From Peromyscus leucopus (taxonomy: Eukaryota; Chordata; Mammalia; Rodentia; Cricetidae), in contig NC_051067.1 of the NCBI RefSeq assembly GCF_004664715.2, forward strand, positions 68,466,982 to 68,530,981: a DNA stretch of 64,000 nt. The letters run 5' to 3'. The stretch's first letter is position 1. Each line of letters starts with the position of its first letter. The notes below the pieces were generated by a model. It ran no database searches and was not told where the DNA came from. It saw only the letters and a program-made list of their open reading frames with translations. This document shows positions 32,788 through 45,499 of the stretch, piece after piece. The translations under genes and the position numbers were made by a program.

Positions 32788-33480
32788 TCTTTTCCCATTA
32801 TGAAGACTGTGAATTTGTCCAAATGATAGTGTCCTTTGCTGTGCAAAAGCTCCTAGGTTTTATAAAGTCCCCTTTATTAATTGTTGACCTCAGTGCCTAT
32901 GCCGTGTTCTGTTCAGAATGTTTCCTGTGCCAATGAGTTCAAGGCTATTCCCTACTTCTCTTCTATTAGGTTCAATGTAGCCGGCTTTATGTTGAGGTTT
33001 TTGGTCCATTTGGAGTTGAGTTTCATACAGGGTGATAATTATGGTTCTATTTGGATTCTTCTACATGCAGCTATCCAGTTTGGTCAGCACCATTTGTTTA
33101 AGATGCTGCCTTTTTTTCCAGCATGTATTTCTGGCTTCTTTATCAAAACTCAGATGTTCATAGGCATACAGATTTATGTCTGGGTCAAGTCAATTCCAAT
33201 GATCAATATGTCTCTGTTTGTGTCAATACCATGCTGTTTTTATTAATATAGCTCTGTAGTACAACTTGAAATTGGAAATAGTGATACCTTCTCAGTTCTT
33301 TAATTATTCAGGATTATTTTAACTATCATTTTTTTGTTGTTGTTATGGTTTGTTTTGGTTTTGTTTCCATTTGAAGCTAAAAATTGTCCTTTCATAGTCT
33401 TGAAGAATTGTATTGAATCTTAATGTAAATAGCATTGAATTTGTAGACTGCTTTTGGTGAGATGGGCAATTTTTAAAATA
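32788..33480 (-). mobile_element. Lx L1, antisense, ORF2 interior (5' truncated)
   Basis: 'ctttgctgtgcaaaagctcc' (32834-32853), 'catgctgtttttattaatat' and 'ctctgtagtacaacttgaaa' (33251-33270) are the complement of Lx ORF2. The plus-strand frame of 121 codons here is a shadow. The element stops at about 33480, a usual 5' truncation. Confidence 0.88.
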
Positions 33481-33484
33481 AAGA

Positions 33485-33545
33485 TTATCTATCTATCTAT
33501 CTATCTATCATCTATCTAGCTAGCTATCATCTATCTATTTATTTA
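33485..33545. repeat. (TATC)n microsatellite
   Basis: Imperfect TATC array, continuous with the tail of the SINE to its right. Confidence 0.95.
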
Positions 33546-33712
33546 TTATGCATGCGGAGTTCTGCCTACATGTATGCTTGCATGCCAGAAGAGGCCATCT
33601 GATCTCATTATAGATGGCTGGGAGCCTCCATGTTGCTGGTAATTGAACTCAGGACCTCTGGAATAACAACCAGTGCTCTTAACCACTGAGCCACCTCTCC
33701 AGCCTTAGGATG
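33546..33712 (-). mobile_element. B3 SINE, antisense
   Basis: 'ccagaagaggccatctgatc' (33586-33605), 'ggtaattgaactcaggacct' (33639-33658) and 'aaccactgagccacctctcc' (33682-33701) form the B3 complement. The TATC array is its expanded tail. Confidence 0.93.
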
Positions 33713-35027
33713 GGTATTATTATGGCATGTTTGAATTTTCTTTTTGAAAAGTTCTTTAGCTTCATGCTAATATATACTAGGACAAGATAGAGGTGACTAA
33801 CACCTCAGTTTAGCTGTAGGAGTCTTCTCTCCCTCATTATTGGAGGAGGAGTTATTTTGTACTACCTGAAACAGATCTCCAAATCCTAAATCTACAGTGT
33901 TCTCAGGAGCAATTTCTGCCTCTCAAATCCTTCGCCAAGTGATTTTAGACTGAGTTCATAATTCTTAGGTTTATAATAAGCTAGCCAAGGGAATAGTAAC
34001 AGAGATTTTTCTTTATGTGTTTCCACAGTGCTGTTGGTCCCATTTTTCATTTTTATATTAAAATGATGTATAGTTCTTGGAGATTTCTAGTTCAAGGTGA
34101 GATGGGAATCCAGAAAACAACAGCATCGTTTTCTTGTTCTATCTAAACAAAAGGCTAGAAAAGAAGAAGTTTCAACAAATAAGCCTCAAACAAAAATTAT
34201 TCTATTTAGAGTTTATAATTATGCATTAATGTGGATTACACATTAATAAATATTGGTATAAATTATTTCTGATTAGAAAACACCTTTCTAATTCATAAAA
34301 TATGTCTTCTTTGAACAGATGATAAAATTTGATTTAAAAAGTACTTTGACCTTATCTACTCCTTTGCTTTTCCTTTTCAAATGATAAATACATGTTCATT
34401 CTCTCAGCTACCACATGAAATAAAGGATATTTTAGTGCTAATCCCCTTACTTATCTTATGCTAAGAAATTAAGACACCAACATGGAATAGAATTTGAAGT
34501 TACATTTATATTGGAAAATGAACTATTTTCACATTTCTCAGTTTTTCCTTTATATCTCAAAGTTTTCCTACTAAAATTTTCCAGAAAAAAATTCCACCAT
34601 TCAGAATAGTAGATAGTGATTTCCTTCATTAGCATTCTGGCCAGCTTAACACAGTAAACTCAGTTGGCATACTTATTTCAGAAAGCAAGAAAACTTGCTC
34701 TCACTAAAATGATAGTTATTTGTTAGGGCAAACACACTACCCTTATTTGCATTTAGAACTCGATAGCTATCTTTTGTTAACTTTTGATTGCTTCAGAAGT
34801 GAACTTTCTACACCTTGGTAGAAAGACTTAAAAATGCAGAACATTTGGAATGAGTCGGTTATCCAGGCAGAGAGAAGAATATTAAGTTTTCAATAAAGAA
34901 TTCAGATTTGATTTTAGTTAGAAAGCATTGGGAATTCACATGTGAACAATAATACCCAGAATGCTGTCACAAAAGCAAACTCTAAAATTGATGGACAGCC
35001 TAGGAAAACCAATTTACTCATGTGTGT
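33713..35027. other. Single-copy AT-rich DNA
   Basis: About 1.3 kb, no gene or repeat recognised. Confidence 0.5.
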
Positions 35028-35490
35028 TCCACTGACTATTGCTGTGTAACACCTCCCCTCATACTGAGCAACTTAAAACATCAAGCAGCTTATCCTATCT
35101 CATGCATTATATAGTTAAGGCCATCATGCAGAGCTCAATTATGTAATTCTTCTGCACTGTGTGCTGGCAGCTGAACCTCTGATACTGAACTGATTGACCG
35201 GTTGATCTAAAGTCTCCAAGTTGGCTTTTTTTTTTTCACTCTTGGCTCTTGACACCTGTTCCTGATAAGATGGGTTAACTGGGGAGGTCAGGATGTTGCC
35301 ATAACCTCTCCAGTAGAGTTTCAGAGTATTTCAAGTTCTTACATGGTAGCAGAATTCCCTTAATAAAGCTCTCAGAATAACCAAACAGTAGCTATGTTGC
35401 CTGGTAAATTTCATCTCAGAAGTCATAGGCATCCACTTTGCCATATTCTCTGGGTTTTAGTGGACCCACATGCCAAATCCAAGTTCATGT
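35028..35490 (-). mobile_element. Ancient mammal-wide repeat, name uncertain
   Basis: 'actattgctgtgtaacacct' (35034-35053), 'gagcaacttaaaacatcaag' (35067-35086) and a far end 'catccactttgccatattct' (35430-35449) recall an old repeat found across mammals that begins 'tgctgtgtaacaaa' and includes 'cttaaaacaac'. I do not trust a family name or the orientation. Confidence 0.5.
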
Positions 35491-35894
35491 ATTAATGAGA
35501 AACTTGTCAAATCATGTTGTTAATGTGTCGTGGGATATGTTTCTGTGGTCAGATTTGGAAAACCTAAGCTGCCACAATATCCTAAAGGGTGATTAGTTTT
35601 ATTTATCTTGGTAGCTATGTGACTTTGGCTGACTTAATCTTTCATTCTTCATTTTATTATCTCTAAAGTAGTATGTACTTTAGAGATGGAATGGGAAATA
35701 AAATAGAAGTGTGTACAGAACTATTAGTTTCCAAATGCTCAAAAGAATGGCTAATGCTATTGTTGGTGTAAGCCTAAAAATGTTCACTGAAGGGAAAGAC
35801 TACAATTTGGGCAATTATCAAAAGAGAGAACTCTCTTATTAGTACGAAAGTTAAGAAATAGTATTACTTTAGATTCATCTTTATTCAATACTAC
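35491..35894. other. Single-copy DNA
   Basis: Nothing recognised. Confidence 0.4.
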
Positions 35895-36135
35895 CACTTT
35901 AATGAATGCTAACTCTATCAATGATGTTTGTCTCATGCTTTTACAAATGTTATACATGTTTTACATTTTTCCTACCATATCCTAATAATGTAGGTCCTGT
36001 TATTATTCTTGCTTTACACTGAAGAAACAGAGGCAAAGGAGTTGAAGTCACTAGCCTAAAGTGTGCTGAGAACAAGCAGAGAAATGGCTTGAGTTTGATT
36101 TCAGAACCCATGTTCTATGTACCTACTCTTAATCC
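35895..36135 (-). mobile_element. MIR SINE, antisense
   Basis: Clear MIR complement: 'ctgttattattcttgcttta' (35997-36016), 'actgaagaaacagaggcaaa' (36018-36037), 'gcagagaaatggcttgagtt', ending 'cagaacccatgttctatgta' (36102-36121). Confidence 0.8.
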
Positions 36136-37179
36136 TTTATTATTGATATTCACAATGCTATTCCAATTTTCTAGAGACTAGAGGAAATACTGCTCATATA
36201 AGTTACTTGACTTGCATATAAAGAAATTAGAGAACTTGTGACTTTACCTAATTATTGAGTTAATCTTGTTTCTTACACAGTTTATAATCATCACAGACTC
36301 AACATCCAGAGTATAAACAAAAAACATATAGTGTAAATTTGATGGACTTTGTCTATACAAAATATTTGATATATCATTAGCAATTAGCTTAGTTTAGATT
36401 TTTGATCTTCCTCCTATTTCTGGGGTATGGGGTAAATGCTTCCTAATGATTAAAATGAGGCATACTCCAAGGAAAGGAGAAAGTTGTAAATATTCTTCAT
36501 TAATAAAATATAATTGATGTATTTAATCAAGTAATGTTTTGATATAATTATATCCTTAAATATATTTAGGAAATTTTTAACATTTAAAAAATCATTGTAA
36601 TTGTTATGCGAGCATAATTCTTTTGTCTACATTCTGTTTTATCCCTGTTGATGGTACATTGATTGTTTTATGGAGATTTTAATTCACTTTATAACATTGA
36701 CTTTGTTATACTACCAAGAAAATCATTTTCAAATGTATGTTTTTAGCACTACCTCTAGTTCCTGAGTTGTTAGCAGGTATTTAATGAAAGAAAAATATGC
36801 TGCTCAAAAATCTTTGGAAAGTGAACTACTACATCCATTTCTCCTGGAGATGTCCTAAGGCCTTCAAGCATGACACAGCTTGGAATCTGTGGCGTGCTCT
36901 GGCTGCTGTAGTGTTCCTTGCACTAACACAAACATGTTTTAAGTGGGCACTTGTTGGTACCCACCTCATGAGCTATATAAGCATGAGAAGAAGTGCTCTG
37001 CACCTCAGGGCAAAGAGGCTCCAGGATTTCATTAGTTTCAGATTTGAAAGCTTGGCATGACTCCAAGCAATGTTTTCCTTTTACATTTTGTTCAGAGTTT
37101 ATAGTTGTTTATGGAAGAACTGGTCAATAAATGACTAGACTATCATCCTAAAAATAGAATTCCCCCAGAGTTTATTTCT
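36136..37179. other. Single-copy DNA with one unexplained open frame
   Basis: About 1 kb. An 87-codon plus-strand frame (36797-37060) has no motif I recognise and no clear splice or promoter context, so I treat it as chance. Confidence 0.45.
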
Positions 37180-37600
37180 GGTGAACTCTGAAAACAACTT
37201 TATATGCTGTGATTGACATTTATAAAGTTGTACACATTTAATACAGACAACTTGATGAGTTTGGCAACAATATACATCCATAAAACCATCTCCTCCATAA
37301 ACATATCCAGCATCTCTAAAATTCGTTATCCCCTTTTTTCACATGTGACAAGATTATTTTGGTGCCAAGTAAGCATTTAAATAAACCTTAACAAAATTTT
37401 GGATACTACTAACTATAGACACTAAGCTAGATATCAGATCTATATAATATATTTATGTTCTACAGTTGAAACATTTTCCCTTCAGTCGTTTCCTCTTTCC
37501 CTACCCCTTAATCCCAAGTCTTGGTAGCTAACACTCCTACTCATACTTCTATCATGTTGAGAGTTTTAGAATCCTCATACAAATGTGTCCATGGCAATTT
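37180..37600 (-). mobile_element. Ancient L1M 3' UTR, antisense
   Basis: 'gtacacatttaatacagaca' (37230-37249), 'acttgatgagtttggcaaca' (37250-37269), 'aacatatccagcatctctaa' (37300-37319), then 'gatactactaactatagaca', in the order of an old L1M 3' UTR complement. Confidence 0.7.
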
Positions 37601-37840
37601 TGTCTATAGAAAGAAATTGAAATGAGCACATTGCAGTTATCTTCCTTCCCTGTGTTCACTGTAGCATTATTCATAATATTTAATGTCATAAATACATTCT
37701 CAGTTCATTGATGAATGAATGAATAATTAAAAGTATAGTAGTTACAAACAATGAAAGCTAAGTTCACAAAGAAGAAAATGCTAATTCTACCAGTTATGAT
37801 AAGTACATGAACCTAGGGGACATCATAGTAACATTTGTAA
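37600..37840 (+). mobile_element. Ancient L1 fragment, sense
   Basis: 'actgtagcattattcataat' (37659-37678) and 'catgaacctaggggacatca' (37807-37826) match the L1 C-terminal/3' region in sense orientation, opposite to the neighbour on its left. Confidence 0.55.
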
Positions 37841-38144
37841 TTGATGGATAGCTTCACTAGAGATAGCGTCTTAGCTCATCAATTATCGTCTTTCATCTAT
37901 TGAAAGATATTACTCCATTGTCTTCTTAGTTTCATTATTTGATAATTTTAAGATAATTCATTTCAATTTGTCTTTTCTTGGACAGTGACATTTGGTAGGG
38001 CATATGACATCATCTAATATTGTTTTGCAATTATTTATATGCCTTCCCTTGACTACACATGTGACATCAGGCTTGCCTACATGACTTGTTCTGGCTAGTG
38101 AAATTTCGGGGGACTTTCTCCATGGATGTTACATATACAATTTT

Positions 38145-38298
38145 GTTTTTGTTTTTTCAAGACAGGGTTTCTCTGTGTAGCTTTGCGCCTTTCCTGGAAC
38201 TCACTCTGTAGTCCAGGCTGGCCTTGAACTCACAGAGATCCCTCTGCCTCTGCCTCCTGAGTGCTGGGATTAAAGGCGTGTGCCACTACTGCCTGGCC
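38145..38298 (-). mobile_element. B1 SINE, antisense, with TSD
   Basis: Near-intact B1 complement with a perfect 14-bp duplication ACATATACAATTTT (38131-38144 and 38299-38312). Confidence 0.97.
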
Positions 38299-38312
38299 AC
38301 ATATACAATTTT

Positions 38313-39498
38313 AAGAGTAGTTGTGTGGCTTTCTTATTTTTGCTCTAATAATGCTCATAGAATGAGGTAACCACAGAGAAGACACAGAATGGGTATGCAA
38401 CACAAATGAGAGGTGATCTTGTGTTGTCACAAGCTGGGAGAACTGGGCGTACATAGTTTTGTTTCCATTGTAAATCTTACCAAAGCTGAGTAATGCCAGG
38501 TTCCTCTTCTTTTACTGAGTGGATATGGTATACACCTATGAATTTTTATTTTTATTTTTATAAATTTTTGTTGTTTTTGTAAAAGTAGACACTAAATATT
38601 TTGGGTTAAAATGAGAATGTCATTTTTGAGTGGATTTAGTTCTGTTATAAAAATTGCCATTTCTGTTTGGCCTGCACAAGCAGGAAGTTAAAGGTGAAAA
38701 GTTTCCTTGGCCCTGGTCTGTTGTAGAGCTTAATTTAGTTCATCAAAGACAGAGTGTGTCTTCCTAATATGTCTTTGACAGTACCAACTTTATTATTTCC
38801 CCACAGTTACTTAATGATGCTGCCAGGTATTCCCAAGGCTCCTTGCTCTCTTGTCCACACCATGAAGGAGAAAAATCTTTCTATAAACTTTTCAGGAGAA
38901 TGGGAACACTTCTTTCTAAGATTTTCCAATATGCTCTTTCTTATATTGTAATTTTAGAAATTTAGTTAATCACTTATTCAAGCTCTAATAACTCTAACAA
39001 ATCAGGCTAGAGCCCAGACATCTAATGAACCTCCATACAGGGGTGGTTAAGCCACTCCCAAGACACATAGGAAAGATAATTTTCCCAAGAAAACAACAGT
39101 CGATATTTACATGTATTGGGCAAAATTATAGTGCTCATCATATATGAATATGACTTTCATCCTCTCCAATATATGAGCATGTGACACATTTATAAGCATC
39201 AGTTAACTTATCATATTTTTAAACAAACCTATACACTTCATAACATGAGGGGAATTATAATCAAAGAAGTATGGTCTGGGTAACTCATAACCCATTCCAT
39301 ATCACTGTATTCAACTAATGGGTTTATGACATATCATTTAGCATATTCACATATGGTAGACTTTATGGTCTTCTTTCATTCACCCATCCATCCATCCATT
39401 CATCCACAAATCTATACATTTAAAATGTTTCTATCTGTAACTCTATGAAATGTCTATCTATGTGTCTGTGGATATGTTATATGTCTGACCGTCATCCA
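38313..39498. other. Single-copy DNA
   Basis: No gene or interspersed repeat recognised. A short CCAT run lies at 39384-39404. Confidence 0.45.
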
Positions 39499-39505
39499 TC
39501 TGTCG

Positions 39506-39511
39506 TCTATC

Positions 39512-39554
<43 letters not shown>

Positions 39555-39556
39555 GT
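39506..39556. repeat. (TATC)n microsatellite
   Basis: About 11 uninterrupted TATC units after an imperfect lead-in. Confidence 0.96.
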
Positions 39557-40889
39557 CAATCATCACTCATCTATCAATGTTGAGAAGAGAATAGAAGTAG
39601 AATAGGAAAGAATGAGGGAGAGAGAATATTAAGGAATTAACTGATTGAAATCTGTTGGGATTTTTTTTTCCTTTTTTCATAAATACCATTTGTGCTTTTT
39701 AAAAAAAATATATCTTTAGGTATATCAAAGTTCACCCTAATATGCTATATATTAGTTTCCTGAGAAGGTGATTTATTTTAACATAAAATCCTCAGAATAA
39801 ATCATTTTTCAGGCTTTTTCCAGATAACCTCAGAATTCCTTTTCTTCAATCAAATATAAGAAAATTAATATAAACACCCGGGCTTGTTTCAATATTGTTT
39901 TTATTGAGCACTAACCCCTAACCAGGTGTCCAAAATATTGTACAAACCCAACCACGACAAATTCACTTAAAACCTTGATTTTTCTTCTTTCTTATTTACT
40001 TAATTCTTAGAGATGATCTAAAGATTTTTTTTTTTTGCTGAGACACTATTTCATTTTGAATAATTTATAATCAATGTGGTTTTTCTGGTTGTGCTAGGTG
40101 GCTGATCATTTATTTATTACTTGTTGGAGTGTTTTATATTTCAAAATAGAATTTTAATAGACATTAAATCAATTGGAGCACTTTTGACAATTATTGCAGA
40201 TTAACTCTATGTGGGCACCTACACTTTTTATTTTGAATGGATGTGCATTGATAAACACTGTACTGAGAACTGGGGAGAATCTTATTAAGATGAAGGAAAT
40301 GTTGTAACAAAAATTTCACATCTTGATATATGAAGTAGACTTTTCAATACATCCTAGAATTTCAGAAGTTCCAGTTTGTAAGGGAAAGAAAGGATGGTAT
40401 GCAATTTAGTAGTTTCTTCATAAAAACATACATATGATACTTAAAGTTGGCCAATTTGTAATTAATATTCTGATTTAATACATATATGTAAAAGGGAGTC
40501 ACAGTTAACTTCCCAATCATAATAATGCAAACATCTTTGGTGGATTGTTTTCTTTTCTAACCTTAGTCATTCACAGTGCATCTGTCAGGGAAGATGCCCA
40601 GGGGAAATTAACACCGGGAAAACTCAACCACGGAGTTCTGTAGCAGAGAGATAGGGGAGGCATAGGAGTAAAAGTGCTTAGCTAAAAATGGAGTCTTCAA
40701 GTGATGCAGTATGTATTTTTCACTATAAATAGGAACCAAAGGAAGCATTTGTCTACAGCATGGGGATTGGGAGGTTCTATATTGCCTGAGATTCTATATG
40801 AGGATCCTGCCCCCCCCAGGAATATGGAGGAGGCAGTAAATATATCCTGAAATTATGCCAGGAAAAGCAATTGCTTTGGATCAAGCAAA
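39557..40889. other. Single-copy AT-rich DNA
   Basis: Nothing recognised over 1.3 kb. Confidence 0.45.
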
Positions 40890-41035
40890 AATGAATTTTA
40901 ATTCCAATTGCACCTAAATAGTCCTGCAACCTGTAGGTAAATTACCTCACCAGCCTGACTCAGAGTCATCCCTGGGACAAATATCTGCTTCTCCTTGCTG
41001 TTGGGAGAATGATAGGTATTGGAATAATGTGTAAG
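40890..41035 (+). mobile_element. MIR SINE, sense
   Basis: 'gtaggtaaattacctcacca' (40934-40953), 'cctgactcagagtc' and 'gagaatgataggtattggaa' (41005-41024) line up with MIR in order. Confidence 0.55.
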
Positions 41036-41324
41036 AATGATTTAGTGCTTCTCTACTGTGTGTAAAAGACTGGTTGAATCCTTGTCCTCCTCTAGCCCCC
41101 TCTGCCCATTAAAGGAAGTGGGAGGATTCTTGAGGGTAATGAAACCATTTATGGTTTGGTTGAGCACTGGCCTGCAGTTATATTACACCTTCTAAAACTT
41201 AGAGTGGAATGTGGCAGATGTGTTTATTTCTTCTTCCACATTGGGATGTAGGCTTATCACCCAACTCTTTCAAGAATTAGGTAAATCATTTATATGTAAC
41301 CATAAATATGCTCTGCCAGGAAGA

Positions 41325-41487
41325 AACTTTGGAGTCAGAGAGTTGAATACACTTCATTCTAAAGCTCTGAGAAAACACTTTGTCCTCTCTGAGTTCTAGT
41401 TGCCTCTTTTCGAAGTTGTAGGAGATGAAGTATATAAATTGATGTAGTTCAGAGCCTGGCACTGGGTGGGCTCTCAATGGATTTTAC
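41325..41487 (+). mobile_element. MIR SINE, sense
   Basis: 'actttggagtcagagagttg' (41326-41345), 'tttgtcctctctgagttcta' (41379-41398), 'agagcctggcactgggtggg' (41451-41470) then 'ctctcaatggat', the MIR order. Confidence 0.7.
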
Positions 41488-43289
41488 ACCCTGGGGCTCC
41501 ATTATAAGACATAAAGGAGAGCTGCCTCAACTGTGTCCAATTTTATTCCCATCCCTGTCAGCCCAGAGTTGACGCTGTGCAGGTCTTGCTTGGTGTATCC
41601 CCGAAGCTCCAGCTGTCACAGGTAATTGTATAATCACTCAGTCTGCACACTTCAGTTGTGCTTCCAGACAACTTGTATATTTGGGAAAAGACTTCAAATC
41701 ATTTTAGAGAAGGTGCCTGCATTTCAATTAATTCTAAAAGGTGTCTGAAGCACTCTGATGACCTTGGGTTTGAATTTTTATTTAAAGTATCTGACAGAAG
41801 CTGCTCCCTTTTCAAAAAAAAGTTTTATATATAGTATATAATGAATCCATTTTGACACCAGAATATACAGGGGTAATTGTATTACATGTTCCATCAGTCA
41901 GGAAAGCAATAAGAGTTTATTGCTGCATTTAAAAATCTGATGCTAGACATAACCATTAAATTAGTTTCAAATGTTTTAAATTCAGAGTATTATGGAATGT
42001 GATTGGCCATGCTTAACCACCCTAGCTGCTGCTGGCACCTGATATATAAATTTAGCAGTAGGGGCCCAGTTTGAGGATTATAGATAAAGTAGTTAAAAAA
42101 ATATGAATATAGAAATGGTATTAGCAATGGCTGTGAAATTAGCTTTGACTGTGATGTGGGATGTTGAGGGATGGGGTTGTTCTCCAGCCTATAGCAGGGT
42201 AACAAGCCTCCCTCTGCCCTCAATAACTGAGTTTTCTGCATTACTCATGAATAATTAGTCATAAGATGCTGAAGCAGTGGTGAAGGCCAAATAGAGGCTT
42301 CAAACTTTTTGTGATCACGAGCATAGATTTACTTTCTGAGATGTTAGCATACGTCTTTTAAATTGAAGCTGATTCTCACTGATCTCAGAGCATCTGCTTC
42401 TGGTAGTCAGAGTTTAGGGGGATCAAGAGAAAAATTTTGAGTACATTTTTCTCCTGTTTATTAAGGTACAAAAGCAGTGGTTCTCAAACTATACTATACC
42501 ATACCATACCATACTATACTATACTATACCACAGCATATAACATATATGCTAATATTACTAGCATCTAGCTGCCACAAAGAGACTCAATGATACATGGGA
42601 AATGCTTCCAATGGGATGTGTTATGTGTCAAGTAATAGGACAGCTGACTTGGGTGATTTAACACAAAAATAATCTCTCACAGACTCCAGAACCTGTAAAG
42701 AAAGGTCCAAGAGCATCCAATGGCACAATGGGTCATTAAGTGTCTTCTGACATGTTTTTTAAACATCTTCATTGCCATTTATGACTGCATCACTTTTAGC
42801 CAAGAATGGTGAGGAGAAGCAACTGGAATGTTGCCTTTAGGAACTCAACAAACATCAGAGACAAACCTGCATGTAATATTAGGAAAAGGTCCTTTGGCTC
42901 TTGTTTCACCCAAAGTGTTTGAAATAGCACAAAATATATCCATTACTCCTTTCATCCTGGTTCCTTCCCTCCCCCTGGACCTTCTGTCCACCATTCCTCC
43001 TGCTCATCCTTTTAATCATTTGCACAGTATACTCTTGTTTCCACCACCTCTTCATACTAATTGCTTTCGCCCACCTTCTTTCTCCCCATCTACACAGAAT
43101 TTGGAGTTACATTTAGGACATAGATAATTGTAGTTCTGTTTTCAGAGTCACCTGCCTCTTCTTTTCCTTCTATGGGACAGAGGTGCTGTTTCTCTCTTCT
43201 TTGTTCCATTCTGAATTTCCCATGGTTACTCTTTTGGGAAACAAGGTTTGGGTAAGGCAGGAAAGCTTGGTGCATCTTGCAGAGATCCA
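41488..43289. other. Single-copy DNA with a short pentanucleotide repeat
   Basis: About 1.8 kb with no gene recognised. A 99-codon frame at 42828-43127 has no known motif. Confidence 0.45.
42490..42531. repeat. (ATACT/ATACC)n short tandem repeat
   Basis: About eight imperfect five-base units (ATACT, ATACC) in a row, preceded by 'gcagtggttctcaaact'. Confidence 0.9.
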
Positions 43290-44160
43290 CTTGTAAGAAA
43301 TGGAATGCTTCACTGACTACCAGATCAGGTGCCCAGTCTTCAGAAGAACAAATGTTTAGAACTCCCAGACTTCCCCCTGACCTGCTGGATTATGCCTCCA
43401 CAAGGCTCTCCTTCTTGCACTCTTCCCATTTCTGCAAAGACAGTCTCATATTTGACTCGTTTCTATTTCCTCCCTACTCTCATATTCCTGAAATAATTTG
43501 CAACTTTGACTTCAGAACATGCTGCAAATCTGATTATTTCTCACACTTCACAGCCATGACAGTGGTCCAATCCAACGTTCTCTTATCTGGTTTCCCTCTT
43601 ATCTAAGTGTTCTCCCTGCTCTCACCTTGGACTTCTTAAATTTATGCTCAACACAGGAGCCAGAGCAATTCTATTAAAATGTAAATAAGACCAAGCCACT
43701 ACTCTGTTTATAATCCCTCAGTGGCTTCATATCTTATTACAATTAAGAGGCAAAGTTGTGACACTGGCCTCCAGGGTTCATCAGTGATCTGTGCTCTTTC
43801 TTCCTCACCTCTTTGCTTCCTCGTGCCAGGAGTGCCATCACCTTGGGGGCCTTGCTCCTGCTGCTACCTACCTACTGTGATCTATCCTTTACTCTCTTCA
43901 GGCTTCACCTAATATACTGCCTTCTCAGGGAGTCTTTCTTCACTCTGTTTACAATTGCATACTTTACCTCTGTCCCTCACCTGTTCTCACTACTGTCTCT
44001 TTTTCTGTTAAAGGTGTTATGAGCATCTGCCATGCTTTATTTTTTATATTGCCACATATTTATCTACTATTTAATTAATTCATTCTTCTATTCTTCCACA
44101 AGAATGCAAGTTCTGTGCATCTTATTATCATTAGAAATGAGAAGAGTACTTCGTACAGAG
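43290..44160 (+). mobile_element. L2 LINE 3' region, sense
   Basis: Follows the L2 order: 'caggagccagagcaattcta' (43655-43674), 'accaagccactactctgttt' (43690-43709), 'tccctcagtggcttcat' (43713-43729), 'actggcctccagggttcatc' (43762-43781), 'cttctcagggagtctttctt' (43921-43940), then 'ttccacaagaatgcaagttc' (44094-44113). Ancient, mammal-wide and non-coding. Confidence 0.8.
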
Positions 44161-44280
44161 AAATCATGAGGGAAATGAGCCAACTACATAAATGATCATC
44201 ATATGGTAACATAAAATTCATAACAAACACATGTGATATAAAAATACGAATTCTATGCCACTTACTTGACTCATCTAAGG

Positions 44281-44382
44281 TTTCTCCCTTCCTCCTTCAC
44301 CATAGGTCAACCTGGGTTCAAACTCAGGCTATCAGGTTGACAGAAAGTGGCTTTGGTCACTGTGCCATCTAGCTGGCCTTGT
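44281..44382 (-). mobile_element. tRNA-derived SINE, antisense (copy 1)
   Basis: 'aacctgggttcaaactcagg' (44309-44328), 'ctatcaggttgacagaaagt' and 'ctgtgccatctagctggcc' (44360-44378), complement of a B2/B4-like SINE. See the similar SINE-L1M junction at 45500-45740. Confidence 0.65.
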
Positions 44383-44384
44383 AC

Positions 44385-44500
44385 AGTTTTTATATATGGA
44401 GTGAAATACCATTGCTTATTAGCATTTAGACGCCATTTTCAAATATTATTAATTGAATTATATTTTTCCCATTTCAAATGTAACTAATGTCATCAGCTGA
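44385..44500 (-). mobile_element. Ancient L1M piece, antisense
   Basis: 'cagtttttatatatggagtg' (44384-44403) then 'tattagcatttagacgcca' resembles old antisense L1 just beyond the SINE. The same segment occurs at 45643-45740. Confidence 0.5.
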
Positions 44501-44619
44501 CTTACGCTGAACATTTCATCTGCCTAGACATTTCTCTCAGATTTCATGCAAGGCAAGCATTTCTGGCCCCCTCACCCCACCAGGCCAAGTAGTAATTATT
44601 CCAATGTCTCTTCACCACA

Positions 44620-45499
44620 ACTTAGCTTTCCCTGCTCTGGAGCATTATGTAAGGTGAATCCTACCACAGGTCTCTTCATTTCTTTCTGTCTCCATTTATG
44701 CAAATAATACCTGTGATATTCACTCATGCTTCTCTATGTGTTAGAAATTAGTTCCTTTACACTGAAAAATAGTATTTTATTATATCAGTATAAGGTGATT
44801 TATCATTCTATTTTATCAGTGATGGACATCTGACATGTTTCATGACCCAGAAAATGGCCTGTCCAGCTGAATTATTAATGATAAGTTGAAAACAAATTAT
44901 TTTCAACTGTTATCCAAAAGCCAGCATAAATGTTTTTGTACAAGTCCTTTGGGGAGGCATGTGTTTTCATTTTTCCTTCGATAAATACTTGGAAGTGTAA
45001 TAACTGTTAGGCCCAAGTGTGTGTTTAGCTGTACAACAAATACTAAACGTATTTACAAAGTAGTTGTAGCATTTTTACATTTCCATTAGCAATGCTTTAT
45101 GGCTTTAATTTATTTCCCTGCTGGAAAATGATATTGAGCATTTTTTTCAAGTGTTACCACTTGCTCCCTTGTTAAGTGTCTTTGTAAAAGTACCCATTGT
45201 GTTCTGTTTATAAGACTTTCATTAACTGTGTGGTCACAAGTATTTGTCTCCTTTGTGGCCTGTGGTGAACTTTCTAAATGACATCTCTTAATGAGGATTT
45301 TCTAAATTTGAGAGAGTATAGCCTGCAATTTTGCCTAATATTTCTGTTTCCTAAGAAAGTTTTTTCTAACCATACTCTGCAAAGAAATTTCTTTGTTTTC
45401 TCTTAAATGTATTAGGATGAGATCCTTCATATTTTGGCTTCTGCTTTATCTATGCATTATTTCAAGTTAAAAATTACATTTTGTCAGCAGAAAGTGTGC
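44620..45499 (-). mobile_element. Ancient L1M ORF2, antisense
   Basis: 'gtgatggacatctgacatgt' (44819-44838), 'gtgttttcatttttccttcg' (44961-44980), 'acatttccattagcaatgct' (45077-45096) and 'gatattgagcattttttt' follow the antisense ORF2 C-terminal order of an old L1. Confidence 0.65.

Noticed and set aside
36797..37060. 87-codon plus-strand open frame in single-copy DNA
   Set aside because: No recognised domain, splice or promoter context; the length is within chance for 64 kb.
42480..42500. 'gcagtggttctcaaact' looks like the terminal repeat of a hAT-type (MER5/URR) DNA transposon
   Set aside because: Only about 16 bases match, and no second terminus or body was found nearby.
44300..44380. 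B-box-like 'gggttcaaactc' suggesting a tRNA gene
   Set aside because: The surroundings match an antisense tRNA-derived SINE, and no cloverleaf can be drawn.
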